Part shown: positions 1 through 9,318 of the stretch, piece after piece | How the letters are laid out: the number at the start of each line of letters is the position of its first letter | How positions within the stretch are numbered: the stretch's first letter is position 1 | Assembly: GCA_959019775.1 (NCBI GenBank) | Contig: CAUEPS010000001.1 | Span: 209,489 to 273,488, forward strand | Source: an uncultured Collinsella sp. | Lineage (GTDB): Bacteria; Actinomycetota; Coriobacteriia; Coriobacteriales; Coriobacteriaceae | Direction of reading: 5' to 3' | DNA length: 64,000 nt | Translations under genes and position numbers: made by a program | Notes under the pieces: generated by a model | Told to the model about the DNA's origin: nothing | The model's input: the letters and a program-made list of their open reading frames with translations, nothing else | Databases searched by the model: none

Positions 1-389
1 TTAGCAGCCGTGCCGTGGGCGATGGCGTTGCCGTGGTTCCCCAAGAGGGAACGGTGTGCGCTCCTGTTTCCGGCACCGTCGCGGCGCTGTTTCCGACTGA
101 GCACGCGCTGGGCATCATGTCCGACGACAGCTCTGCTCAGGTGATGCTGCATATCGGAATCGACACTGTTAAGCTTGAGGGCAAGGGCTTCCATGCGCTT
201 GTTGCTCAGGGTGATCACGTTGACGCGGGCCAGCCCCTCGTCGAGGTCGATTTCGACGTGGTCCGCGCCGCCGGCTTCGATCCCACGGTCTTCGTTATCG
301 TGTGCGAGCGCTCGGAGAACTCGACTCTTCGTGAGCATGCTTCCGGCCCTGTTGCTGTTAAAGAGCCTGTCGTCTGGCTTTCCGAGTAA
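1..389 (+). CDS. PTS glucose-family EIIA domain protein (5' end outside window)
   Basis: The reading frame is already open at base 3 and runs to a TAA at 387-389, so the N-terminus lies upstream of the window. An internal GTG at 15 is unlikely to be the start because the residues before it (SSRAVGDG) belong to the EIIA-Glc fold. The domain carries the phosphoryl-transfer histidine in LHIGIDTV and the partner histidine in TEHALGI. EIIA accepts phosphate from HPr and passes it to an EIIB. The next genes encode a PRD antiterminator and an EIICB that lacks its own EIIA, so this protein most likely energises that permease. It could be a free EIIA or the tail of a longer protein; the window cannot tell. 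Confidence 0.9.
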   Translation, partial: SSRAVGDGVAVVPQEGTVCAPVSGTVAALFPTEHALGIMSDDSSAQVMLHIGIDTVKLEGKGFHALVAQGDHVDAGQPLVEVDFDVVRAAGFDPTVFVIVCERSENSTLREHASGPVAVKEPVVWLSE

Positions 390-407
390 ATTCTTGTGGT
401 GGGTACC

Positions 408-1262
408 GTGGTTATCAAGCGAGTTTTTAACAACAACGTCGCAATGGTCACTTCGGACGATGGCTCCGAGCTCATCGTCATCGGTCGAGGCCTCTGCTTT
501 GGCCGTCATGCCGGCGATGCCATCGACGAGGCGTCGATCGAAAAGACCTACGCGTTGCAGGAGGGAACTTCTCAGGATTCGCGTACGATTGACCGCTTGG
601 CACATCTTTTGGAGTCCATCCCCACCGTCAACCTCGTGATTGCCGAGGACATTGTTCAGATGCTCCGTCGAGAGCTCAATGTTGATATCAACGACAAGAT
701 TCTCATTGCTCTCGCAGACCATATCAGCCTTGCTTTGGAGCGCGAGCGCAAGGGCGTCTCCTGTGAGAATCCGTTGCTGCTCGAGATCCAGCAGTTCTAT
801 CGCAAGGAGTATGCACTTGCGGGCCGTGCGCTGCAGATTATCAAGGAGTATATGGGCATTCAGATGAGCGAAGAAGAGCAGGGTTTCATTACGCTGCATA
901 TCGTCAACGCCACCATGCCGCAACGCTCCGATCGTTTGATTGTTTCGGTCCAGCTTGTTCGCGACGTGCTCGCGATTGTTTCCAAGCGCTATGCTACGAC
1001 CCTCGATGACACCTCGCTGCCTTACGAACGTTTCGTTCGTCACCTGCAGTTTTTCGCACAGCGAGCGCTCGATCCTACGGCAGGGCAAATCAACGGAGAC
1101 GCGCTGTTCCGAATCGATGAAACGGCGTATCCCTGCGCATTCTCGTGCGCGGACGCCATAGCCGCCCACTTGTCGTCTACCTATAACGTTGTCGTTACCG
1201 ATGCTGAGAAGAGTTATCTCGCATATCACATTGTTAACCTGCTTGGAGAACCTGGTCTCTAG
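408..1262 (+). CDS. BglG/LicT-family PRD transcriptional antiterminator
   Basis: The 284-residue protein has the classic layout: an N-terminal RNA-binding CAT domain (VIKRVFNNNVAMV), then two PTS regulation domains. PRD histidines are visible in RLAHLLE, ADHISLALER, TLHIVNA, VRHLQFF and AYHIVNLL. Such proteins bind an RNA antiterminator hairpin in the leader of sugar operons and are switched by HPr and EIIB phosphorylation. I chose GTG at 408 because GGTGGG lies just upstream and the protein then begins at the conserved CAT motif; a GTG at 396 is the alternative and has no clear ribosome site. It sits 18 bases after the EIIA gene and before EIICB, so it probably controls this alpha-glucoside operon. 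The target leader would be upstream of the window. Confidence 0.9.
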   Translation: MVIKRVFNNNVAMVTSDDGSELIVIGRGLCFGRHAGDAIDEASIEKTYALQEGTSQDSRTIDRLAHLLESIPTVNLVIAEDIVQMLRRELNVDINDKILIALADHISLALERERKGVSCENPLLLEIQQFYRKEYALAGRALQIIKEYMGIQMSEEEQGFITLHIVNATMPQRSDRLIVSVQLVRDVLAIVSKRYATTLDDTSLPYERFVRHLQFFAQRALDPTAGQINGDALFRIDETAYPCAFSCADAIAAHLSSTYNVVVTDAEKSYLAYHIVNLLGEPGL

Positions 1263-1361
1263 GCATAACGTGCCCACACATCGATTGATATAAGGCAAGG
1301 CTCACGGTCTTGTCCAGGGCACATCTGTCTTAATTTGCGGAAAAGGAAGGGGAGTACCGCT

Positions 1362-2978
1362 ATGACCGCAAAAAAGAAGTTCAATTTCAAAGCGCCGTTG
1401 GAGGTGTTCGCGAAGTCGATCGTTCAGCCGATGATGTATCTCTCGGTTGCCGGCATCCTGCTCATCGTGGGCATCATTCTGACCAACAAGACCATCTGCG
1501 CTTTGGTCCCCGTACTGGGCTCCGGTCCGTTCCAGCTTGTGGGCGCCGTTGTCTATCAGTCGCTGATGTTTATCATCAACAACCTCTCGATTCTGTTCTG
1601 CGTGGGCATCGCCGGCGCCATGGCAAAGAAGAACAAGGGCCATGCTTCGCTGATTGCCCTGATGTCGTTCTTCCTGTTCCTGCAGGCTAACAACATCGTG
1701 CTCAACGCCACCGGCTCTCTTGCCGATGCGAGCGGCATGCTCGGTCTTACCGGAACCGGCCAGGCCACCGTTATGGGCATTCAGGTGCTCGATACCGGCG
1801 TGTTCGGCGGCATCATCCTGGGCTGCATCACTGGCGCCGTGTTCAACAAGTACTCGAACAAGCAGTTCCCCATCGCCCTTTCGATGTTCTCGGGCGTTCG
1901 CTTTCCGTTCCTGATCATGATCATCATTTCCTGGATCATGGGCGCTGGCTTCTGCATCGTTTGGCCTCCGGTTCAGGGCGCCATCTCCTCCGTTGCCGGC
2001 ATCATTAAGGAGTCGGGCAACATCGGTCTGTTTATCTACGGCATGCTCAACAAGCTGCTCGTTCCCACCGGTCTGCACCACCTCATCTACACCCCGTTCC
2101 AGTTCTCCGATGTGGGTGGCACCCTGACGCTGGGTGATCAGGTTATCGCCGGCGCCTATCCCATCCGTGTCGCCGAGATGGCAATGACGGGCCAGCCCTT
2201 CTCCGATAGCACCTACTTCAACAGCTACACCTTCAACAACCTGTGGCCCTACATCGGCATCGGTCTCGCCTTTATCTTCACCGCTTACAAGGGGAACAAG
2301 GATAAGACCAAGGCCGTTATCATCCCGCTGATCATCACCGCCGTGCTCTCCTGTGTCACCGAGCCCATGGACTTCCTCTTTGTCTTTGCCGCTCCCGTGC
2401 TCTTTGTCGTTCACTCGGTTCTTTCCGGCATCTTCCTGGTCCTGCTCAAGGTCCTCTCCGTGCCCGCTTCGACTGCAGGCGGCATCATCAACATCGTGGT
2501 TTCCAACCTGGTCCTCGGTGTCGACAAGACCAACTGGCCGGTTATGCTCGTGCTTGGAGTCGTCAACGCCGCTCTGTACTTCTTCCTCTTCACCTTCCTT
2601 ATCAAGAAGCTCAACCTCCACACGCCTGGTCGCGAGGAGGAGTCCGAGCTCGCCGAGTCCGTTGCCGAGGGCGAGGCCGCCGCGTCTGTCGCGGTGAAGC
2701 AGGGCGCTGTTGCCGCAGCTCCCGCAGAGGGCGTCGATGCGGGCATTGCCGACCTGGTCGCAGGTCTTGGCGGCAAGGACAACATCGAGGAGCTCGAGAA
2801 CTGCTTTACGCGTCTCCGCGTGAACGTTAAGAACCCGGACCTCATCAATGAGGACCTCATCAACCACGTGCCCAACAGCGGCATCAACCGCAACGGCAAC
2901 AATATCCAGATCATCTTCGGCATGAAGGTCGCCGAGATGCGCGACAAGGTCGAAAACGCAATTGAGAAGGAGCAGTAA
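1362..2978 (+). CDS. PTS EIICB permease, alpha-glucoside (GlvC/MalP-like)
   Basis: This is a 538-residue membrane permease. About ten hydrophobic segments (EIIC, residues about 15-430) are followed by an acidic/Ala-rich linker and a C-terminal EIIB domain (about 450-538) with the phosphorylated cysteine in ELENCFTRLRV. It has no EIIA domain; the EIIA gene upstream would serve. The start at 1362 is set by GGAAGGGGAG just upstream; an in-frame TTG at 1335 lies before that ribosome site. Specificity is inferred from the adjacent GH4 6-phospho-alpha-glucosidase, three bases downstream, which hydrolyses products of maltose-type PTS import. The family is GlvC/MalP/glucose-type, so glucose or another alpha-glucoside remains possible. 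Confidence 0.9.
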   Translation: MTAKKKFNFKAPLEVFAKSIVQPMMYLSVAGILLIVGIILTNKTICALVPVLGSGPFQLVGAVVYQSLMFIINNLSILFCVGIAGAMAKKNKGHASLIALMSFFLFLQANNIVLNATGSLADASGMLGLTGTGQATVMGIQVLDTGVFGGIILGCITGAVFNKYSNKQFPIALSMFSGVRFPFLIMIIISWIMGAGFCIVWPPVQGAISSVAGIIKESGNIGLFIYGMLNKLLVPTGLHHLIYTPFQFSDVGGTLTLGDQVIAGAYPIRVAEMAMTGQPFSDSTYFNSYTFNNLWPYIGIGLAFIFTAYKGNKDKTKAVIIPLIITAVLSCVTEPMDFLFVFAAPVLFVVHSVLSGIFLVLLKVLSVPASTAGGIINIVVSNLVLGVDKTNWPVMLVLGVVNAALYFFLFTFLIKKLNLHTPGREEESELAESVAEGEAAASVAVKQGAVAAAPAEGVDAGIADLVAGLGGKDNIEELENCFTRLRVNVKNPDLINEDLINHVPNSGINRNGNNIQIIFGMKVAEMRDKVENAIEKEQ

Positions 2979-2981
2979 ACA

Positions 2982-4364
2982 ATGATCATTACTCTGTGTG
3001 GTGGCGGATCCACCTTTACCCCCGGCATCGTCAAGTCCATCGCCCTGCGCAAGGACGAGCTCGATGTTGACGAGATTCGTCTGTACGACATCAACGAGGA
3101 GCGCCAGCGCAAGATCGGCGTGCTCGTGGACTGGATTTTGCACGAGGACCTCGGCCTGGACATCAAGCTCACGGTGACCACCGACAAAAAGACGGCTTTT
3201 ACCGACGCGAGCTTCGTGTTTGCCCAGATGCGCGTGGGCGGCTACGCCATGCGCGAGCAGGACGAGAAGATTCCGCTGCGTCACGGCTGCGTGGGTCAGG
3301 AGACTTGCGGTTGCGGCGGTCTTGCCTACGGCATGCGCACCATCTTCCCCATGGTCGAGCTGATCGATGACGTTGAGAAGTACGCCAAGAAGGACTACTG
3401 GATTCTCAACTATTCCAACCCTGCCGCCATCGTCTCCGAGGGCTGCCGTGTGCTGCGTCCCAACGCTCGTATCATCAACATCTGCGACATGCCGATCGCG
3501 ATCATCGACGTGGTCTGCGCCGCGCTCGATATCGACAAGAAGGATGTCGAGTACGATTACTTTGGTCTCAACCACTTTGGTTGGTTCACCTCGATCCGCC
3601 ACAAGGGCGAGGAGGTGCTCCCGCAGCTGCGCGAGTACATCAAGGAGCACCAGATCCTGCTGCCCGACTCCTACCTCAAGGGCATGGGCTCGCTCATGGC
3701 AAAGAAGCCCGAGGAGGCCACTGACGAGCACCCCGAGCAGAATCGCCACACCAAGGGCAGCTGGTACTACGTCTGGAAGGGCGAGTACGAGATCATGGAG
3801 TGCTTCCCGGAGTACCTGCCCAACACGTATCTGAACTACTACCTGCAGCAGAAGGAGTTCGTCGAGCATTCCAACCCCGAGCGCACCCGTGCTAACGAGG
3901 TCGAGGAGACGCGCGAGAAGAACCTCTTCGACGGCATCGACCATTACGAGAAGACGGGCGAGATCGACGAGAGCACGTTCTATGCGGGCAGCCACGGTGA
4001 CTGGATTGCCGACCTGGCCATCGCTCTGAAGAACGACACCAAGCAGCGCTTCCTGGTCATTTGCGAGAACAAGGGCGCTATCCCCAACATGCCCTACGAC
4101 GCTATGGTCGAGCTGCCTGCCTACATTGGCAAGAACGGCCCCGAGGTCATCAGCCGTGACAACATTCCTCTGTTCCAGCAGGGCCTCATGATGCAGCAGC
4201 TGAACTCCGAGAAGCTCGTGGTCGAGGCTACGATTGAGGGTTCGTACGAGAAGGCGCTCAAGGCCTTTACGCTGAACAAGACCGTGCCGTCGATGAAGGT
4301 CGCCAAGGAGGTTCTCGACGACATGATCGAGGCCAACAAGGGTTACTGGCCCGAGCTTAAGTAA
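2982..4364 (+). CDS. glvA: GH4 6-phospho-alpha-glucosidase
   Basis: The 460-residue protein belongs to glycoside hydrolase family 4, which uses NAD+ and a divalent metal to cleave 6-phospho-alpha-glucosides by an oxidation-elimination mechanism. The dinucleotide-binding loop GGGSTFTPGI lies at the N-terminus. NYSNPAA, the metal-binding cysteine C168 in NICDMP and H198 in LNHFGW are all present. VGQETCGCGG-LAYGMR closely follows the GlvA/MalA subgroup, although the usual Pro of TCGPGG is Cys here. The gene starts three bases after the EIICB stop, so the two are translationally coupled, and it completes a maltose or related alpha-glucoside utilisation operon. Confidence 0.93.
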   Translation: MIITLCGGGSTFTPGIVKSIALRKDELDVDEIRLYDINEERQRKIGVLVDWILHEDLGLDIKLTVTTDKKTAFTDASFVFAQMRVGGYAMREQDEKIPLRHGCVGQETCGCGGLAYGMRTIFPMVELIDDVEKYAKKDYWILNYSNPAAIVSEGCRVLRPNARIINICDMPIAIIDVVCAALDIDKKDVEYDYFGLNHFGWFTSIRHKGEEVLPQLREYIKEHQILLPDSYLKGMGSLMAKKPEEATDEHPEQNRHTKGSWYYVWKGEYEIMECFPEYLPNTYLNYYLQQKEFVEHSNPERTRANEVEETREKNLFDGIDHYEKTGEIDESTFYAGSHGDWIADLAIALKNDTKQRFLVICENKGAIPNMPYDAMVELPAYIGKNGPEVISRDNIPLFQQGLMMQQLNSEKLVVEATIEGSYEKALKAFTLNKTVPSMKVAKEVLDDMIEANKGYWPELK

Positions 4365-4397
4365 AAGCAACAGGGTCGCTGACCGCATACTATGAGC

Positions 4398-4440
4398 AGT
4401 GCCCCGTCCACGTGATTGCGTGGGCGGGGCACTGTCATTT
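4398..4440 (+). terminator. Rho-independent-like terminator of the alpha-glucoside operon
   Basis: A 15-bp stem (AGTGCCCCGTCCACG at 4398-4412 with CGTGGGCGGGGCACT at 4419-4433, one G-T pair) with a 6-base loop is followed by a short T-rich stretch. Confidence 0.75.
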
Positions 4441-4620
4441 GGTAACGCGTTTTATCAAATATGGCATTTATCTGCGGTAATGTTCTATTTCACCGCCGAG
4501 GGTGACATTTCATACCGCCTGCCGAACTGCGTGGAGACCTAACAACTTTTTAGGTCAGTGTTGTGCGTGTAGCAACTTCGCCCGGCCTCGCCTCCGGGCT
4601 GCCGCATGAGAGGGGATCTT

Positions 4621-6453
4621 ATGGCACGACTGCACGTAATGGAACGCAGCCACGCTCAGGCCGTCATGGACGACCTGCACGATGCGCTTGGACGCCGTCT
4701 GGCGGTGAGCTCGCTCGCCCCGTGTCCCGTTGAGTTTACGGCAGCTCTCGTCAACCTGTGCTCCACCCAGAGCTGCGGCAAGTGCACGCCCTGCCGCGTG
4801 GGCCTGAGCGCGCTGAGCGACCTGCTCGCCGATGTGCTCGAAGGGCGCGCCGATGAGTCCACGCTCAACCTGATTGAGCGCACGGCCCGCACCATCTACC
4901 TTTCGAGCGACTGCGCCATCGGCTACGAGGCCGGCGCCATGGCGCTCACGGCCATTCGCGGCTTCCGCGACGACTTTGAGCATCACATCCGCGAGCACTC
5001 CTGCGGCTTTGACCGCGAGGCCCGCGTCCCGTGCGTCTCGGGCTGCCCGGCGCACGTCGACATTCCCGGGTACATTTCGCTTGTCGAGGCGGGCCGCTAT
5101 GCCGATGCCGTCAAGGTCATCCGCAAGAACAATCCGCTGCCGCTCGTCTGCGGCTTGGTGTGCGAGCATCCCTGCGAGATGCACTGCCGCCGTGGCATGG
5201 TCGATGACCCCATGAATATCCTCGCCCTCAAGCGTTTTGCCGTTGAGCACAGCGACCTCAACGATTACAGGCCTAGCGTGGCCGACAACACCGGCAAGCG
5301 CATCGCCGTGATTGGCGGCGGCCCGGCCGGCCTTTCCTGCGCCTACTACCTGGCCGTGATGGGCCATAAGGTGACCATCTTTGAGCAGCGCCACCACCTG
5401 GGCGGCATGCTTCGCTATGGCATTCCCAGCTACCGTCTGCCACGCGAGCGCCTGCAGGCCGAGATCGACTGGATCTTGAGCGCCGGCATCGACGTGGAAC
5501 TCGACCACTCCGTCAACGGCGAGGGGCTTGCCCGCCTGCGCGACGAGTTCGATGCCGTCTACCTGGCCATCGGTGCCCACAGCGATAAGAAGCTCGGCCT
5601 TCCGGGCGAAGAGGCGCCCGGCGTGGAATCGGCCGTCAAGATGCTGCGCGCCATCGGCGACGACGCGCTGCCCGACCTGAGCGGCCAGCGCGTGTGCGTC
5701 ATCGGCGGCGGCAACGTGGCCATGGACGTGGCGCGCTCTGCCGTGCGCTGCGGTGCCGAAAAGGTGAGCATCGTCTACCGCCGTCGCATCTGCGACATGA
5801 CGGCCCAGGATGCCGAGATTGCCGGCGCCCAGGCCGAGGGCTGCGAGGTTCTGGAGCTCACGGCCCCGCTCGCTATCGAGACGGGCGAGGAGGGTCGCGT
5901 GAGTGGCCTGCGCGTGCAGCCGCAGATTATCGGCGAGCCCCGTCGTGGGCGTCCGGCTCCGCGTGCCGCCGCCACGCCCGAGCGCGTCATTCCCTGCGAG
6001 CGCGTGTTTGTGGCCATCGGCCAGGACATCGACTCCAAGCCGTTTGAGGACATGGGCATCGCCTGCAAGTGGGGCTGCGTGGTCACCGATTCGGATGGCG
6101 CCGTGCCTAACTTCGATGGTCTCTTTAGCGGCGGCGACTGCCAGACCGGTCCCGCCACCGTCATCCGGGCCATCAACGCCGGCCGCGTTGCTGCGGCAAA
6201 TATCGACCGCTACCTGGGCTTTGACCACAAGATTAAGCTCGACGTCGAGCTGCCGACCGTGCAGTTTAAGGGTAAGCACGAGTGCGGCCGCTGCGAGCTG
6301 GGCGAGCGCGAGGCCGGCGAGCGCATCCACGATTGGAATCTGGTCGAGCAGGGCCTTACCGAGGAGGAGGCACGCCAGGAGGCAAGCCGCTGCCTGCGTT
6401 GCGACCACTTTGGCTTTGGCGCGTTCCGCGGAGGGAGGAACCTGGAATGGTAG
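4621..6453 (+). CDS. Hydrogenase-linked flavoprotein: NuoF C-terminal Fe-S domain fused to GltD-like oxidoreductase
   Basis: The 610-residue protein has three parts. Residues about 30-125 match the C-terminal iron-sulfur domain of NuoF/HydB (SCGKCTPCRVG and SSDCAIGYEA). Residues about 135-210 carry the cysteine-rich N-terminus of the glutamate synthase small subunit (CVSGCPAHVDIPGY, CGLVCEHPCEMHCRRG). The rest is the GltD two-dinucleotide fold with GGGPAGLSCAY for FAD and GGGNVAMDVARS for NAD(P)H. A final cysteine cluster (CGRCELGE, CLRCDHFGFG) ends the protein. The FMN/NADH-binding core of NuoF is absent. It overlaps hydA by 7 bases, so it is the likely NAD(P)H-linked electron partner of the hydrogenase. 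The start at 4621 follows GAGAGGGG; ATG 4606 is in frame but has no ribosome site. Confidence 0.88.
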   Translation: MARLHVMERSHAQAVMDDLHDALGRRLAVSSLAPCPVEFTAALVNLCSTQSCGKCTPCRVGLSALSDLLADVLEGRADESTLNLIERTARTIYLSSDCAIGYEAGAMALTAIRGFRDDFEHHIREHSCGFDREARVPCVSGCPAHVDIPGYISLVEAGRYADAVKVIRKNNPLPLVCGLVCEHPCEMHCRRGMVDDPMNILALKRFAVEHSDLNDYRPSVADNTGKRIAVIGGGPAGLSCAYYLAVMGHKVTIFEQRHHLGGMLRYGIPSYRLPRERLQAEIDWILSAGIDVELDHSVNGEGLARLRDEFDAVYLAIGAHSDKKLGLPGEEAPGVESAVKMLRAIGDDALPDLSGQRVCVIGGGNVAMDVARSAVRCGAEKVSIVYRRRICDMTAQDAEIAGAQAEGCEVLELTAPLAIETGEEGRVSGLRVQPQIIGEPRRGRPAPRAAATPERVIPCERVFVAIGQDIDSKPFEDMGIACKWGCVVTDSDGAVPNFDGLFSGGDCQTGPATVIRAINAGRVAAANIDRYLGFDHKIKLDVELPTVQFKGKHECGRCELGEREAGERIHDWNLVEQGLTEEEARQEASRCLRCDHFGFGAFRGGRNLEW

Positions 6454-8258
6454 AGCTCAACAACCCCACTGTCAGCGACAACACCGAAAGCGGAGCACTC
6501 AACATGGTCAAGCTCACTATCGATAATTGCGAGGTCGTGGTACCTGAGCACATCACGATCCTGGATGCGGCCAAGTCCGTCGGCATCCAGATTCCCACCC
6601 TGTGCTACCTGCGCGATCTAAACGAGATCGGCGGTTGCCGCGTGTGCGTGGTCGAGGTTGAGGGCTGCGATCAGCTGGTTGCCGCCTGCAACAACTACGT
6701 GCTCGACGGCATGGTGGTCCACACCAACAGCCCCAAGGCCCGCGAGGCGCGTCGCACCAACGTGCAGCTGCTGCTGTCCCAACACGACTCGCGCTGCACG
6801 AGCTGCGTGCGCAGTGGTAACTGCAACCTGCAGACCATCGCCAACGACCTGGGCATCTTCTATCTGCCGTACGAGCAGCACCTGGCGCGCGAGGGCTGGG
6901 ACTTCGATTTCCCCATCATCCGCGATAACGACAAGTGCATCAAATGCATGCGCTGCATCAAGGTGTGCGAGAGCGTGCAGGGCTTAGGGATTTGGGATCT
7001 GACCAACCGCGCCACGCATACCGCCGTGGGTACCCGCGGGCGTGCGCCGATTGGCAAGACCGATTGCGTCGCGTGCGGTCAGTGCATCACGCATTGCCCG
7101 ACGGGCGCCCTGCGCGAGCGTGACGATACCGAGACCGTGTTCGACGCCATCGCCGATCCCGACAAGATCGTGCTGGTGCAGATTGCGCCGGCCGTGCGTA
7201 GCGCCTGGGGCGAGGAGCTTGGCATTCCGCGCGATGAGGCCACCGTCGAGCGCCTGGCCTGTGCGCTGCGCCGCGTGGGCTTTGAGTACGTGTTCGACAC
7301 CGACTTCTCGGCCGATCTCACCATTATGGAGGAGGGCTCCGAGCTGCTCGAGCGCCTGGGTAAGGCTGCCAAGGGCGAGGGCGACAGCCGCGGCTGGCCC
7401 ATGTTCACGAGCTGCTGCCCGGGCTGGGTACGCTTTGTGAAGGCGCGCTACCCCGAGTTTGTCGACAGCCTGTCCACGTCAAAGTCGCCGCAGCAGATGT
7501 TCGGCGCCATCGCCAAGACCTACTATGCCAAAGTGCTGGGCGTGGAGCCCGAGCGCCTGTTCGTGGTGTCCGTGATGCCGTGCACGGCCAAGAAGGCCGA
7601 GTGCGCGCTGCCGAGCATGGTGGGCGAGGGCGGTGCGCCCGACGTTGACGTTGCGCTGACGGTGCGCGAGATGGTACGCATGATCCGCGCGAGCCACGTG
7701 AGCGTGGACACGCTGGTCGAGGAGCCGCTCGACACGCCGCTGGGCTTTGGCACGGGCGCGGGCGTGATCTTTGGCGCCACGGGCGGCGTGATGGAGGCCG
7801 CCGTGCGCTCGGCCTATTACCTGGTGACGGGCAAGAACCCGGATGCCGATTTCTTTACCGACGTGCGCGGACTCGACGGCTGGAAGGAAGCTGTCGCCGA
7901 TATCGATGGCACTCAGGTGCGTGTTGCCGTGGCGCACGGGCTGGGCAACGCCGCCCGGCTGCTCGACGCGATTCGCGACGGCAGCGTGAGCTATGACTTT
8001 GTCGAGGTCATGGCGTGCCCCGGCGGTTGCGTCGGTGGTGGCGGTCAGCCCATCCACGACGGTTGCGAGCTGGCGGCCGAGCGCGGCAAGGTGCTCTGGG
8101 GCCTGGATGCCGCTGCGGACATTCGCTTCTCGCACGAGAATCCCGATGTCCAGGCGTGCTATCGCGAGTTCTTGGGCGCGCCGCTCTCGCCGCTGGCCGA
8201 GGAGCTACTGCATACCGACCATCATGCATGGACGATGCCCAACGAGGAGGCGTGCTAG
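6447..8258 (+). CDS. hydA: [FeFe] hydrogenase catalytic subunit
   Basis: This 603-residue protein reduces protons or oxidises H2 in the cytoplasm. From the N-terminus it has a plant-type 2Fe-2S domain (LCYLRDLNEIGGCRVC), a His-Cys3 cluster motif (HDSRCTSCVRSGNC), two 4Fe-4S motifs (CIKCMRCIKVC and CVACGQCITHC), and the complete H-cluster signatures: L1 TSCCPGW near residue 321, L2 MPCTAKKAE near 377 and L3 EVMACPGGCVGGGGQP near 520. ATG 6447 overlaps the end of the upstream flavoprotein gene and follows GAGGGAGG by 8 bases. Pairing with a GltD-like protein matches the arrangement described as glutamate-synthase-linked (group A2) hydrogenases; the physiological electron donor is not settled by sequence. 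Maturation genes are not in the window. Confidence 0.96.
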   Translation: MVELNNPTVSDNTESGALNMVKLTIDNCEVVVPEHITILDAAKSVGIQIPTLCYLRDLNEIGGCRVCVVEVEGCDQLVAACNNYVLDGMVVHTNSPKAREARRTNVQLLLSQHDSRCTSCVRSGNCNLQTIANDLGIFYLPYEQHLAREGWDFDFPIIRDNDKCIKCMRCIKVCESVQGLGIWDLTNRATHTAVGTRGRAPIGKTDCVACGQCITHCPTGALRERDDTETVFDAIADPDKIVLVQIAPAVRSAWGEELGIPRDEATVERLACALRRVGFEYVFDTDFSADLTIMEEGSELLERLGKAAKGEGDSRGWPMFTSCCPGWVRFVKARYPEFVDSLSTSKSPQQMFGAIAKTYYAKVLGVEPERLFVVSVMPCTAKKAECALPSMVGEGGAPDVDVALTVREMVRMIRASHVSVDTLVEEPLDTPLGFGTGAGVIFGATGGVMEAAVRSAYYLVTGKNPDADFFTDVRGLDGWKEAVADIDGTQVRVAVAHGLGNAARLLDAIRDGSVSYDFVEVMACPGGCVGGGGQPIHDGCELAAERGKVLWGLDAAADIRFSHENPDVQACYREFLGAPLSPLAEELLHTDHHAWTMPNEEAC

Positions 8259-8260
8259 CG

Positions 8261-9315
8261 ATGCGCGCGTTTGATGTTGAGATGACGCGCCGAGGATTTG
8301 CCTCGGCGCTTGCCGCGGGCGCGTTGTCGCTCGCACTGGCTGGCTGTGGCGGCGGAGCTGCCGGTGCCGGGTCCGCCGCGGGCTCGGCTGCCACGGACGG
8401 CGCCGGTGCTGCTGCGGAGCCGGTCGAGGTGCACGTCGCTTCGCTCAAGGGGCCGACCTCGATTGGTCTGGTGCAGCTTATGGACCGGGCGGCCGATGGC
8501 GAGACGGACAATGAGTTCGACTTTGCGATGAATACTGCCGCCGATGAGATTGTGCCCAAGGTCATTCAGGGCGATATCGACATTGCCCTGGTGCCCGCCA
8601 ACGTGGCGAGCGTGCTCTACAACAAGACCGAGGGCGCGGTGCAGGTCATCGACATCAACACGCTGGGTGTGCTGAACGTTGTGACGGGCGACACGAAAGT
8701 GGCTTCGTTTGGCGATCTGGCGGGTCGCACCGTCTACATGACGGGCAAGGGCACCACGCCGGAGTACGTCATGAACTACCTGCTGGAGCGCGCGGGCCTG
8801 ACCGGCCAGGTGGCGCTCGAGTTTAAGAGCGAGCCCACCGAGGTGCTGTCGGCCCTGCTTGCCGATCCGTCTGCCGTGGGCGTGCTGCCGGAGCCGTTCA
8901 AGACCGCTGCCATCGCCAAGAGCGAAGGCAAGCTGTCGGCTCCGGTAAGCCTGACCGATGTGTGGGACGAGCTGGCAGGTGACACGGGTTCGCGCCTGCT
9001 GACGGGCGTGACCGTGGTGCGCCGCGCGTTTGCCGAGGAACATCCCGAGGCCGTGGCGGAGTTCTTGAGCTGCCATGCGGCGAGCGTTAAGGCTGTCAAT
9101 GCAGCGCCGGCAGACTGGGCGCAGGCCTTGTCGATGCCGGCATCGTGGACAACGCCACGATTGCCGAGAAGGCGATTCCCGGCTGCATGCTTGTCTGCCA
9201 GACAGGCAAGGATATGAAGGCGGCGCTTGGCGGGTATCTGCGGGTGCTGTCCGACGCGGACGCGAGTGCCGTGGGCGGTAAACTTCCGGCTGACGATTTC
9301 TACTACATGGAGTAG
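8261..9315 (+). pseudogene. ABC transporter substrate-binding lipoprotein, frameshifted near its C-terminus
   Basis: The frame opens two bases after hydA with a twin-arginine-like, lipobox signal peptide (TRRGF then LALAGC), so the product should be an anchored periplasm-side binding protein. Residues to about 283 match the nitrate/sulfonate/pyrimidine-precursor-type (SsuA/ThiY) solute-binding fold. Between about 9100 and 9140 the frame breaks. Frame 0 continues as Arg/Pro-rich nonsense to 9217. The -1 frame reads LVDAGIVDNATIAEKAIPG and ends DDFYYME at a TAG (9313-9315) four bases before the next gene. The total length is one base short of a multiple of three, so a single-base loss explains it. 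This may be a real mutation or an assembly error. The ligand is unknown. Confidence 0.8.
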
Positions 9316-9318
9316 CCC

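Noticed and set aside
1302..4388. Very long antisense open frame opposite the EIICB and GH4 genes
   Set aside because: It mirrors two strong genes in a GC-rich genome, its translation is Val/Leu/Asp/His-rich without domain motifs, and it spans both genes and their junction.
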